DNA of 64,000 nucleotides, taken from the NCBI RefSeq assembly GCF_000252125.1, contig NZ_AHKF01000020.1:216188-280187 (forward strand). Reading direction: 5' to 3'. The stretch is from Flavobacterium frigoris PS1. GTDB lineage: Bacteria; Bacteroidota; Bacteroidia; Flavobacteriales; Flavobacteriaceae. The translations under genes and the position numbers were made by a program. The notes below the pieces were generated by a model that was not told the origin of the DNA, made no database searches, and was given only the letters and a program-made list of their open reading frames with translations. The first letter of the stretch is position 1; each line of letters begins with the position of its first letter. Positions 10,053-18,051 of the stretch are shown here, piece after piece.

Positions 10053-12806
10053 TTATCGTGTAGTGTTTGTACTTCGCTTATCCCATTTGATGTCACTTAA
10101 GACACCAGATTTTATTCCAATAAAGAAGCCCCAGTTTGCATTTGTTCCAAATGGAGTCCAATTAAAGTCCATTCTCCAACTCAAAAGATCACGCTCGAAA
10201 CGGAGTTGAGTAAAGGTTACTCCATTTTGTACAAAATCATAACCAGTTGATATTCCAGCTTTCCATTTAGGTGTCAAATCAGCATTTGCTGATATCATTA
10301 TAGAGTTTCCAATGATTTGCTTCTCTCTATTGTTGTTTCCATAAGTTAATGAATAGGCGAATGTCATATCCCAAGGCAGTTTCGAACTAAAAAACTCGGA
10401 TATTTTATCATCGCCAGATTCTTCACTACCGTCAAATTGACTTTTGGTATTGTCGTTTAAGACAGTGTTTTTTCCGAAAAGATCATCTTCACGACCTCCG
10501 TTTCTTTGACTTTGGTCATTTTTGTCTTTCTTAGAGTCATCTTTTTCTTTGCTCGAAAGAGAGTAATTTAAAGTCATGTTAGCGCTGGTCATTCTAAATA
10601 GGCTTCCTCCATTATTAATGTTGAAAAGGTTAATCCTGTTTCCAGAGTTGTCTATAGCGTAAGGGTCTAATGTTGCTCCAAAATTGACATTCATTTTGTT
10701 GTCCAAGAGTTGTGTTCCACCGCTAACTCTTACAGGAGACCACGCGAGGGCAGTTACTCCATCAGCATCAAGATTATAGCTGGTTGATAAATTTAGGTTG
10801 TTAAGCAGCATTATTTTTTTAGCTTCTACTTTTGTACTGTCTCTATCTTTTACTTTAGCTTCAAAAGTATTACTTAGGTCAAATCCCATTGTATTCGAAT
10901 TGCTTAAACCTGGGGCTCCAAAAATTCCTCCTTCAAAGCGAGAATACTGCTTTACTGTAGTTCCGCTAGCATCTATGGCATAAGTGTCATAATATTTTTC
11001 GAAACTTGGTGTATAGCCGTATGAAACAGATGGGCGCATAACGTGTCTAATGGATTGTATCTTTTTATCTTCTCCAAAATTGAAAGTTCCATAAATCGTG
11101 GTTCCTATACTGGATGAAAACGAGTAAGTTCTAAAAGCATCAAAGCCACTTATGGTTTTGTCAACTACTGCGCTTTGGTCAGAATCATAATTTCTTTCAA
11201 TTGTTTTGGCATACCAAACTTCCTCATAGTTTAAAGATGTTGATGCACTAAAATATTTAAATAATTTAAAATTAGTACTTAAAGGGATACTATGTTGCAT
11301 ACCTAACTGGGCATCTCTAAACATCTGGGGTTTAAAGAATAATGAATCTGTAGTGGTAATGGTGTTTCGTCCACTTAAATTATACTGCAGATTTATATTC
11401 TTAATAAAACCTTTTTTTACTCCATCTTTCCCTACGAAAGGATATATGCGATCCACACTAAGTTGAAGTGTCGGGAGCGTCATATTAATCACTTCTGTTT
11501 GTGTGTTTTGTGAATGGGTGGCTGATAATGACATTCTAACTTGCGGAATGGAGTTAAATGTTTTTGAGTAGGAAATGGAGGAATTTAATTGATTATTAAG
11601 GTTGGAACCAATATTTGCTTGATTTATAGATTGTTTAAAATATTTACTGCTTCCAAGATTTACAGAGGCTGAAAAACTAGAGTTCGGATTCGCTTTTGAA
11701 TCGCGCGCGTGGGACCATTGTAAATTATAAATTTTTTGTTTTAAATAATCTGGATAGCCTCTTTCGCTAGTAATTAAATTTTCGAACCTGAAATTCAGAT
11801 TACCTCGATAGCTGTATCTTTTTGCATAGGACGATTCAAATCGCATTCCGTAGCTACCATTTGTATAATAATCTCCTGATACGGTTAAGTCATAATGATC
11901 GTTTAGAGCAAAATAATAACCACCATTTTGTAATGAAAAGCCTCTGGTGTTCGAGTCGTTGTAACTAGGTAATATCAGTCCCGATATATTAGTCTCTTTG
12001 CTCATTGGGAAATAAGCAAAAGGCAATGCTATTGGAGTTGGGACGTTTGCGATTACCATATTTGTCAATCCGGTTATGACTTTTTTTCCTGGAATAAACT
12101 TTACTTTGTTGGTTTGGAAATAATATTCAGGATTGTCTACATTAGCCGAAGTTGTGAATCGAGCGCCTTTTAAAAAGTAAACTGAATCATTTTCTTTTTT
12201 GGTAATTTGAGCTTTAATTTTAAATTCTCCCTGATCGGATCTGGAATTCCATATTAAAGCTTTTTGTGTCTTAAAATTGAAACGAATAGAATCAGGCTCA
12301 ACTTCGTTTTCTCCTTGTTTAAAATGAGGTAATTGGGTGTATTTGCCTGTGGAATCTTTAATTCTTCCAGCATAGACTTCATTTTTTTCGTAATCCATTA
12401 CAATTATTCCTGCCTTTAATTCAATATCTTGATAATATAATTCGGCTTTATCGTAGAGCGTGATAAGTTTTTTCTTTTGATCGATTCGTGCGTATTGATC
12501 AGCTTTGTATTTTACTTTTCCGTCAAGAAATGGTTTGGGAGGCTTTATGCTATCCTTTTTAATTATGGTGTCAGTTTGTTTTTTTAGGACAACTGTGTCT
12601 TTAATTTTGTTGTTGACAACTGAATTAGAAGTGTTTACTTGTTTGTTGTTCGGAATCGCGGTCGTTTTTTTTGATATATCTTGAGAATATAAGTTTCCAT
12701 ATCCAATTGTTAGGAAAAATGATAATAAAACGATATTAAATAAGTTTGTCTGCAAAGGTTTAAATGCTATTTTTGTAAAATTATGGCCTGTTTTTTGAAG
12801 TGTCAA
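10053..12806 (-). CDS. lptD: LptD-like outer-membrane LPS assembly protein (OstA family)
   Basis: A 917-residue outer-membrane protein that inserts lipopolysaccharide into the outer leaflet. It begins with a signal-type hydrophobic segment ending at LYSQ. A low-complexity linker follows, then an OstA-like jellyroll (roughly residues 90-230, with KADQYARIDQKKKLITLYDKAELYYQ), then a long beta-barrel rich in alternating aromatic strands to the C-terminus. The start at 12806 overlaps the AT-rich gap to the divergent amidase gene. A later TTG at LQTNLFN is a possible alternative start. Symbol by family; Bacteroidota members are diverged from E. coli LptD. Confidence 0.85.
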   Translation of the reverse strand: MTLQKTGHNFTKIAFKPLQTNLFNIVLLSFFLTIGYGNLYSQDISKKTTAIPNNKQVNTSNSVVNNKIKDTVVLKKQTDTIIKKDSIKPPKPFLDGKVKYKADQYARIDQKKKLITLYDKAELYYQDIELKAGIIVMDYEKNEVYAGRIKDSTGKYTQLPHFKQGENEVEPDSIRFNFKTQKALIWNSRSDQGEFKIKAQITKKENDSVYFLKGARFTTSANVDNPEYYFQTNKVKFIPGKKVITGLTNMVIANVPTPIALPFAYFPMSKETNISGLILPSYNDSNTRGFSLQNGGYYFALNDHYDLTVSGDYYTNGSYGMRFESSYAKRYSYRGNLNFRFENLITSERGYPDYLKQKIYNLQWSHARDSKANPNSSFSASVNLGSSKYFKQSINQANIGSNLNNQLNSSISYSKTFNSIPQVRMSLSATHSQNTQTEVINMTLPTLQLSVDRIYPFVGKDGVKKGFIKNINLQYNLSGRNTITTTDSLFFKPQMFRDAQLGMQHSIPLSTNFKLFKYFSASTSLNYEEVWYAKTIERNYDSDQSAVVDKTISGFDAFRTYSFSSSIGTTIYGTFNFGEDKKIQSIRHVMRPSVSYGYTPSFEKYYDTYAIDASGTTVKQYSRFEGGIFGAPGLSNSNTMGFDLSNTFEAKVKDRDSTKVEAKKIMLLNNLNLSTSYNLDADGVTALAWSPVRVSGGTQLLDNKMNVNFGATLDPYAIDNSGNRINLFNINNGGSLFRMTSANMTLNYSLSSKEKDDSKKDKNDQSQRNGGREDDLFGKNTVLNDNTKSQFDGSEESGDDKISEFFSSKLPWDMTFAYSLTYGNNNREKQIIGNSIMISANADLTPKWKAGISTGYDFVQNGVTFTQLRFERDLLSWRMDFNWTPFGTNANWGFFIGIKSGVLSDIKWDKRSTNTTR

Positions 12807-12888
12807 ACTTACAGATTATTTTTTGTCAAAAATAATCAAATAAAAAAATTTATAGCCCTAGTGTTTTAATTAAATTAACTTTAGAAGT

Positions 12889-14019
12889 ATGCATATCTTA
12901 AATAAAATTAAAGTCTCATTTACTTTTTTTCTCATTACCATCTCATTTGCCGCTTATAGCCAATCCAGTAATTTTAAAGTAACCTTAGATGCAGGCCACG
13001 GTGCGCATGATTTTGGTGCAGTATATAATGGGCATGTAGAGAAAAACATTGCTTTAGCGGTTGTTTTAAAGGTGGGAAAATTATTAGAGGCTAATCCTAA
13101 AGTTGATGTTACTTATACAAGGAAAACGGATGTGTTTATTGACTTAGTCGAAAGAGCCAATATTGCAAATAGAGCTGACGCCAATATTTTTGTGTCTATT
13201 CATTGTAATGCAAATAGAAATACGGCTGCTGATGGCACAGAGACCTACGTAATGGGTATGAACAAGGTTGCATCTAATTTAGAGGCGGCCAAAAAGGAGA
13301 ACTCTGTTATTACATTAGAGAAAGACTACAAACGAAAATATGAAGGTTTTGATCCCAACTCTCCTGAAACAATGATCGGCTTGACATTGATGCAGGAAGA
13401 ATATCTTGATAATAGTATTTCATTGGCAAGTAAAATAGAAAACGCATTTGATGGACTTGGAAAACGAATAAGAGGTGGGGGTGTTAAACAAGCTCCGTTT
13501 ATGGTGTTACATAAAGCATACATGCCAAGAGTATTAGTAGAAATGGGTTTTATTTCTAACTATACCGAAGGTAATTTATTGGACTCGGAAGATGGACAAA
13601 ATGAAATTGCCAAATCAATTGCTAGCGCAATCATTAGTTATAAAAATGAGTATTATGGTAATGGAAGTACAGAAACGGCAGAAACGAGACCTTCTCAAAG
13701 AAGTATAGAAAATAACAGTTCAGCTCCAGTAGAATCTAAAAAACCATTAGTGAAGCAAGACAGTTCTAATGTGCTTTTTAAAGTGCAAATTGCTGCAAGC
13801 GGAAGAAAAATGGGACTGAGCCCTAGTAACTTTAAGGGACTAAGAAATATTTCGATGGACTTTGACGATAATATGTACAAATACATGTATGGTGAGACTT
13901 CAGATTATGCTGAATCGATGCGTTTATTGGATGAAGCAAAGGCTAAAGGTTATGTTTCCGCTTTTTTGATTGCATTTAAAAACGGAAAAAAGATTAGCAT
14001 TCAAGAAGCAATTAAATGA
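12889..14019 (+). CDS. N-acetylmuramoyl-L-alanine amidase (Amidase_3) with C-terminal SPOR-like region
   Basis: A zinc amidase that cuts the peptide stem from MurNAc in peptidoglycan, acting in the periplasm at division or turnover. An N-terminal signal peptide ends at AYSQ. The Amidase_3 motifs are VTLDAGHGAHDFGA (Zn His) with the Glu in VEKNIAL, FVSIHCNAN (Zn His), and RVLVEMGFISN (catalytic Glu). After a serine/glutamate-rich linker at residues about 255-295, the C-terminus (VLFKVQIAASGRK onward) resembles a SPOR-like peptidoglycan-binding fold. That last assignment is weaker. It is divergent from lptD and precedes an MCE gene, an envelope-maintenance context. Confidence 0.92.
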   Translation: MHILNKIKVSFTFFLITISFAAYSQSSNFKVTLDAGHGAHDFGAVYNGHVEKNIALAVVLKVGKLLEANPKVDVTYTRKTDVFIDLVERANIANRADANIFVSIHCNANRNTAADGTETYVMGMNKVASNLEAAKKENSVITLEKDYKRKYEGFDPNSPETMIGLTLMQEEYLDNSISLASKIENAFDGLGKRIRGGGVKQAPFMVLHKAYMPRVLVEMGFISNYTEGNLLDSEDGQNEIAKSIASAIISYKNEYYGNGSTETAETRPSQRSIENNSSAPVESKKPLVKQDSSNVLFKVQIAASGRKMGLSPSNFKGLRNISMDFDDNMYKYMYGETSDYAESMRLLDEAKAKGYVSAFLIAFKNGKKISIQEAIK

Positions 14020-14068
14020 TAACAAGTTCATTATTTTATATTAAATTTGTCAAAAAAACACTTAGATT

Positions 14069-15034
14069 TTGAAATTAACGAGAGAAATAAAAACAGCAAT
14101 TTTAGTAATTGCATCAATATTATTGTTCATTTGGGGTTATAGTTTTTTAAAAGGAAGAGATCTTTTTAATAGCTATAAGACGTTATATGTGCAATACGAA
14201 ACTGTTGAAGGTTTAGCCCCATCAGCTCCAGTCACTTTAAATGGATTGATTATCGGTAAAGTGAACAAAATCACCATAGAAGAAAATACAGGAAAGTTAT
14301 TAGTGGAATTACAAATTAAAACTGATTTCCCAATATCTAAATCCAGTATTGCAACTATTTATGAGCCAGGATTTATTGGAGGGAAACAAATTGCGATTGA
14401 GCCAAATTTTAAAGACCCATCAGTTTCTCTAGATGGTCAAAGACTAAAGGGAGAAATAAGAATGGGACTTACGGCAAGTGTGGGTGATAAATTAGGACCT
14501 ATTCAAGAAAAATTAGATAAAATAATGGCTAATGCTGATGTTCTAATTACTGGAGTTAATAATGTCTTAGATAAGAAAGCGCAAGAGGATTTAAGAAAAA
14601 GCCTTGCTGAATTAAGTGCCACAATGGAGCAATTCCACAAAGCTTCTTTAAGTATGAATACTATTTTAGACGAGAATAAAACTCAAATAAAAGGTGTTGT
14701 AACAAACTTTAATAAAATTTCTTCTGATTTTTCTAAAATTTCCGATTCATTAAATAAAGCCGACTTAGGTAAATCGGTAAAAAATCTAAATGCAACATTA
14801 GCTAAAGTTGATGGTATAATGAATGGTTTGAAATCTGGAAATGGAACAATGGGTAAATTGTTGAATGACGATGCCTTATATAATAATTTAGACAAAACTT
14901 CAAAAGAGTTGGAGCTTTTACTGCAGGATATTAGACTTCATCCTACGAGATATGTAAATATTTCTGTTTTTGGAAAAAAAGATAAACCTTATAAAGCACC
15001 AGTTAAAGACACAATTTCATCAACCCAAAACTAA
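14069..15034 (+). CDS. MlaD family MCE protein
   Basis: A membrane-anchored lipid-transport protein of the mammalian-cell-entry family. One transmembrane helix (about residues 9-26) is followed by a single MCE domain containing VEGLAPSAPVTLNGLIIGKV and the GFIGGKQIAIEP stretch. A long helical, coiled-coil-like tail runs from about residue 150 to 290. In MlaD proteins this domain forms a hexameric ring for phospholipid trafficking between the membranes. The start is TTG, giving MKLTREIKTAIL, which places the basic residues directly before the helix. The partner MlaE permease and MlaF ATPase are not in the window. The stop is only 4 bases before the next start. Confidence 0.9.
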   Translation: MKLTREIKTAILVIASILLFIWGYSFLKGRDLFNSYKTLYVQYETVEGLAPSAPVTLNGLIIGKVNKITIEENTGKLLVELQIKTDFPISKSSIATIYEPGFIGGKQIAIEPNFKDPSVSLDGQRLKGEIRMGLTASVGDKLGPIQEKLDKIMANADVLITGVNNVLDKKAQEDLRKSLAELSATMEQFHKASLSMNTILDENKTQIKGVVTNFNKISSDFSKISDSLNKADLGKSVKNLNATLAKVDGIMNGLKSGNGTMGKLLNDDALYNNLDKTSKELELLLQDIRLHPTRYVNISVFGKKDKPYKAPVKDTISSTQN

Positions 15035-15038
15035 ATTA

Positions 15039-16376
15039 ATGAGCTATTTAGACAATATATTATTTGCCATATTATTGGTTATCGGATTTGGTTATTTTTT
15101 TAGCAGTATAAAAAAAATCAAGCGAAACATAAATCTAGGTATAGAAGTGGATCGTAAAGACAATCCGTCTGCACGTTGGAAAAACATGGCTATGATAGCT
15201 ATGGGACAATCCAAAATGGTTAAAAGACCGATAGCGGGAGCGCTTCATATTGTTGTTTATTTAGGATTTATTATTATTAACATTGAGTTGTTAGAAATTA
15301 TCATTGATGGTTTGTTTGGTACGCACAGAGTTTTTGCCTTCTTAGGTTCTTTCTATGATGTATTGATTGGTTCTTTCGAGATATTGGCGCTACTGGTTCT
15401 TGTCGCAGTAACTATTTTTTGGATAAGAAGGAATGTGATAAAATTGAAACGTTTTGTTATGGGGGATTTAAAAGGATTTCCTAAAAATGATGCTAATTAT
15501 ATACTTTATTTTGAAGTTGTTTTAATGACTTTGTTTTTACTAATGGACGCTTCTGATCTGCATTTGCAAAACGTATCAGGAGGTTTTTCTCACTTTATAA
15601 AAGCAGGTTCTTTTCCGGTAAGTCAATTTATTGAGCCTTTATTTAATGGAATGGCAAATGAATCTGTGATGCTTCTTTTTGAAGCTTTCTGGTGGCTGCA
15701 TATTGTAGGTATTTTAGTTTTTATGAACTATTTGTATTTTTCGAAACACTTACATATACTCTTGGCTTTTCCAAACACGTATTTTGCCGACTTGAATCCT
15801 TTAGGACAGTTTGATAATTTAGGAGCAGTAACCAAGGAAGTTAAAATGATGATGGATCCAAATGCTGATCCATTTGCAGCAGCACCTGCACCAGCAGAAG
15901 GAGAAATTCCTGCTAAATTTGGAGCTAGTGATATTCAGGATTTGAACTGGGTACAGCTGTTAAATGCATATACTTGTACTGAATGTGGTAGATGTACATC
16001 AGCTTGTCCAGCAAATATAACGGGTAAGAAACTGTCTCCTCGTAAGATTATGATGGATACCAGAGATAGAATGGAAGAGGTAGGTAAAAATATTGATGCT
16101 AATAAGGGTGTTTTTATTCCAGACAACAAAAGTTTGCTAAATGATTATATAACAGCTGAAGAACTTTGGGCTTGTACATCATGTAATGCATGTGTTGAGG
16201 AATGTCCAGTAAACATTAGTCCTCTTTCTATTATTATGGATATGAGACGTTATTTAGTTATGGAACAAAGCGCTGCTCCAATGCCTTTAAACGCAATGAT
16301 GACCAATATAGAGAATAACGGAGCGCCATGGCAATACAACCAACAGGATAGGTTAAATTGGAAAAATGAAAGCTAG
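15039..16376 (+). CDS. (Fe-S)-binding membrane oxidoreductase subunit (heterodisulfide reductase-like)
   Basis: A 445-residue electron-transfer protein with several N-terminal membrane helices and two C-terminal [4Fe-4S] motifs. The first is CTECGRCTSACPANITG and the second is CTSCNACVEECPVNISP. Together they resemble HdrC/GlpC-type ferredoxin domains attached to a NarI-like membrane part. The start is set at the ATG giving MSYLDNILFA, which falls 4 bases after the mlaD-like stop. An in-frame ATG 69 bases upstream would overlap that gene and adds a tail lacking any typical feature. It probably pairs with the CCG-domain protein 198 bases downstream. The electron donor and acceptor are unknown. 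Confidence 0.88.
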   Translation: MSYLDNILFAILLVIGFGYFFSSIKKIKRNINLGIEVDRKDNPSARWKNMAMIAMGQSKMVKRPIAGALHIVVYLGFIIINIELLEIIIDGLFGTHRVFAFLGSFYDVLIGSFEILALLVLVAVTIFWIRRNVIKLKRFVMGDLKGFPKNDANYILYFEVVLMTLFLLMDASDLHLQNVSGGFSHFIKAGSFPVSQFIEPLFNGMANESVMLLFEAFWWLHIVGILVFMNYLYFSKHLHILLAFPNTYFADLNPLGQFDNLGAVTKEVKMMMDPNADPFAAAPAPAEGEIPAKFGASDIQDLNWVQLLNAYTCTECGRCTSACPANITGKKLSPRKIMMDTRDRMEEVGKNIDANKGVFIPDNKSLLNDYITAEELWACTSCNACVEECPVNISPLSIIMDMRRYLVMEQSAAPMPLNAMMTNIENNGAPWQYNQQDRLNWKNES

Positions 16377-16574
16377 GAATAAATAATGTTTTTGAAAAAG
16401 TATGATTAGGATTATTTTAAGATAAATACATTAAAAAGGAAGTCAACATAGTTACAGCGAATGATCTTTAGCTTTAACAAAGTTATTATTCGGCTTTTTT
16501 TATCACAGGCAACAGTAATAAATATTAGATATCAGATTTTTATAATTTGATCTTTAAACTTTAAAAAAAAATAT

Positions 16575-17366
16575 ATGTCAGAGAATTTAATAGTGCCAAC
16601 CATGGCAGAAATGCTAGCTCAAGGGAAGCAACCAGAGGTTTTATTTTGGGTAGGTTGTGCAGGAAGTTTTGATGATAGAGCAAAAAAAATAACAAAAGCA
16701 TTTGTGCGAATTTTAAACCGTACAAATGTTTCCTTCGCGGTGCTTGGTACGGAAGAAAGCTGTACTGGAGATCCTGCAAAAAGAGCTGGAAATGAATTTT
16801 TATTTCAAATGCAAGCGATGATGAACATTGAAGTTCTGAATGCTTATGAAGCAAAAAAAATAGTTACTGCTTGTCCGCATTGTTTTAATACTTTAAAAAA
16901 TGAATATCCTGAATTAGGTGGGAAGTATGAGGTAGTGCATCATACTGAGTTTTTGAAATCACTTTTAGATGATGGAAGATTAACTATTGAAGGAGGACAA
17001 TTTAAAGGAAAAAAAATCACATTCCATGACCCCTGTTATTTGGGACGAGCTAATAAGGTTTATGAAGCTCCAAGAGATTTAATTAGGAAACTAGATGTCG
17101 AATTAGTTGAAATGAAACGTTCTAAAGCTAATGGTTTATGTTGTGGTGCAGGTGGAGCGCAAATGTTTAAAGATGCTGAGCCTGGAAACAAAGAGGTCAA
17201 TGTGGAAAGGACCGAAGAGGCATTAGAAACTAAACCAGATATTATTGCCGCAGGTTGTCCGTTTTGTAATACAATGATGACTGATGGTGTAAAAAACAAA
17301 GAAAAAGAAGGTGATGTAAAAGTGATGGATATTGCGGAGTTAATTGCTAACGCCGAAGATTTGTAA
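16575..17366 (+). CDS. CCG-domain (Fe-S)-binding protein (HdrB/GlpC/LutA-like)
   Basis: A 263-residue soluble protein with two cysteine-rich (CCG) domains, as in HdrB, GlpC and lactate-oxidation LutA subunits. Visible motifs are WVGCAGSFDDRA, TACPHCFNTLKNEY, HDPCYLGRANKVYEAPR, LCCGAGGAQMF and GCPFCNTMMTDG. These cysteines usually bind a non-cubane or [4Fe-4S] cluster. It follows the membrane Fe-S protein with an unusual 198-base gap and ends at a strong terminator. The two probably form one quinone-linked or ferredoxin-linked dehydrogenase complex; the substrate is not evident. Confidence 0.88.
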   Translation: MSENLIVPTMAEMLAQGKQPEVLFWVGCAGSFDDRAKKITKAFVRILNRTNVSFAVLGTEESCTGDPAKRAGNEFLFQMQAMMNIEVLNAYEAKKIVTACPHCFNTLKNEYPELGGKYEVVHHTEFLKSLLDDGRLTIEGGQFKGKKITFHDPCYLGRANKVYEAPRDLIRKLDVELVEMKRSKANGLCCGAGGAQMFKDAEPGNKEVNVERTEEALETKPDIIAAGCPFCNTMMTDGVKNKEKEGDVKVMDIAELIANAEDL

Positions 17367-17388
17367 TTAACCAGCCTAGGATATAATG

Positions 17389-17428
17389 AAAAGGTTAAAA
17401 CGTCATTCGTTTTAACCTTTTTTGTTTT
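17389..17428 (+). terminator. Rho-independent terminator after the CCG-domain gene
   Basis: AAAAGGTTAAAACG pairs perfectly with CGTTTTAACCTTTT around the short loop TCATT, followed by T residues. Confidence 0.88.
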
Positions 17429-17509
17429 TAATAACTTTCCAAAGTAGGTTAATGTTTTTTTTCAAAAGCATTTCATGTTAGAATTGTTTTTTTATAGTGA
17501 TAGATCAAA

Positions 17510-17536
17510 TTATATAAATGTAAAGCCTTATTTTTG
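17510..17536 (+). promoter_or_regulatory. Sigma-A promoter, -33 TTA and -7 TATTTTTG
   Basis: The -7 element TATTTTTG (17529-17536) matches TAnnTTTG exactly. A TTA at 17510-17512 lies 16 bases upstream as a weak -33 element. Transcription would begin about 10 bases before the ATG at 17554. Confidence 0.6.
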
Positions 17537-17553
17537 TAAAATAAACAATCATT

Positions 17554-18036
17554 ATGCTAGTAGATTTTAATACACTTCCTGAAGAATCCAGAATATGGAT
17601 CTATCAATGCAATCGCAAATTTTCGGACGCTGAGTTTGCAGAAATTGAAATTGACTTGAAATCCTTTCTTGAAAGTTGGGCTGCACATGGCACTGGGCTG
17701 GCTTCATCATATCAACTAAAATACAACCGTTTCATAATTATTGCTGTTGATCAAGAGGTACAAGCGGCAACAGGATGTTCGATAGATTCATCAGTTGAGT
17801 TCATACAAGGTTTGGAAAAGAAATACAATGTTGATTTACTGGATAAAATGAATGTTACCTTTAAACTAGGAGAGCACATTGCACATAAGCCATTAATTGA
17901 TTTCAAAAAAATGGTAAAGGATAAAGCAGTTACTGAAAACACTATTGTCTTCAATAACTTGATCAATAATATTCAGGAATACAATGAATCTTGGGAAGTT
18001 CCGGCTATCGATAGTTGGCACAGCCGTTTTTTCTAA
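17554..18036 (+). CDS. Conserved hypothetical protein (often mislabelled 'ABC transporter ATPase')
   Basis: A 160-residue soluble protein, conserved in Flavobacteriaceae as far as I recall. It has no Walker A motif, no ABC signature and no membrane segment, so the name 'ABC transporter ATPase' that homologs sometimes carry is not supported. Visible features are an acidic N-terminal half, the stretch GCSIDSSVEFIQGLEKKYNVDLLDKM, and a C-terminal ESWEVPAIDSWHSRFF rich in aromatic residues. It follows a clear promoter and is 15 bases ahead of the GH3 fusion gene, so the two are likely co-transcribed. Function unknown. Confidence 0.75.
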   Translation: MLVDFNTLPEESRIWIYQCNRKFSDAEFAEIEIDLKSFLESWAAHGTGLASSYQLKYNRFIIIAVDQEVQAATGCSIDSSVEFIQGLEKKYNVDLLDKMNVTFKLGEHIAHKPLIDFKKMVKDKAVTENTIVFNNLINNIQEYNESWEVPAIDSWHSRFF

Positions 18037-18051
18037 AATAAATACATCATA

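Noticed and set aside
14970..15038. Upstream in-frame ATG for the membrane Fe-S protein.
   Set aside because: It overlaps the MlaD-like gene and adds a tail without features; the ATG at 15039 lies 4 bases after that gene's stop.
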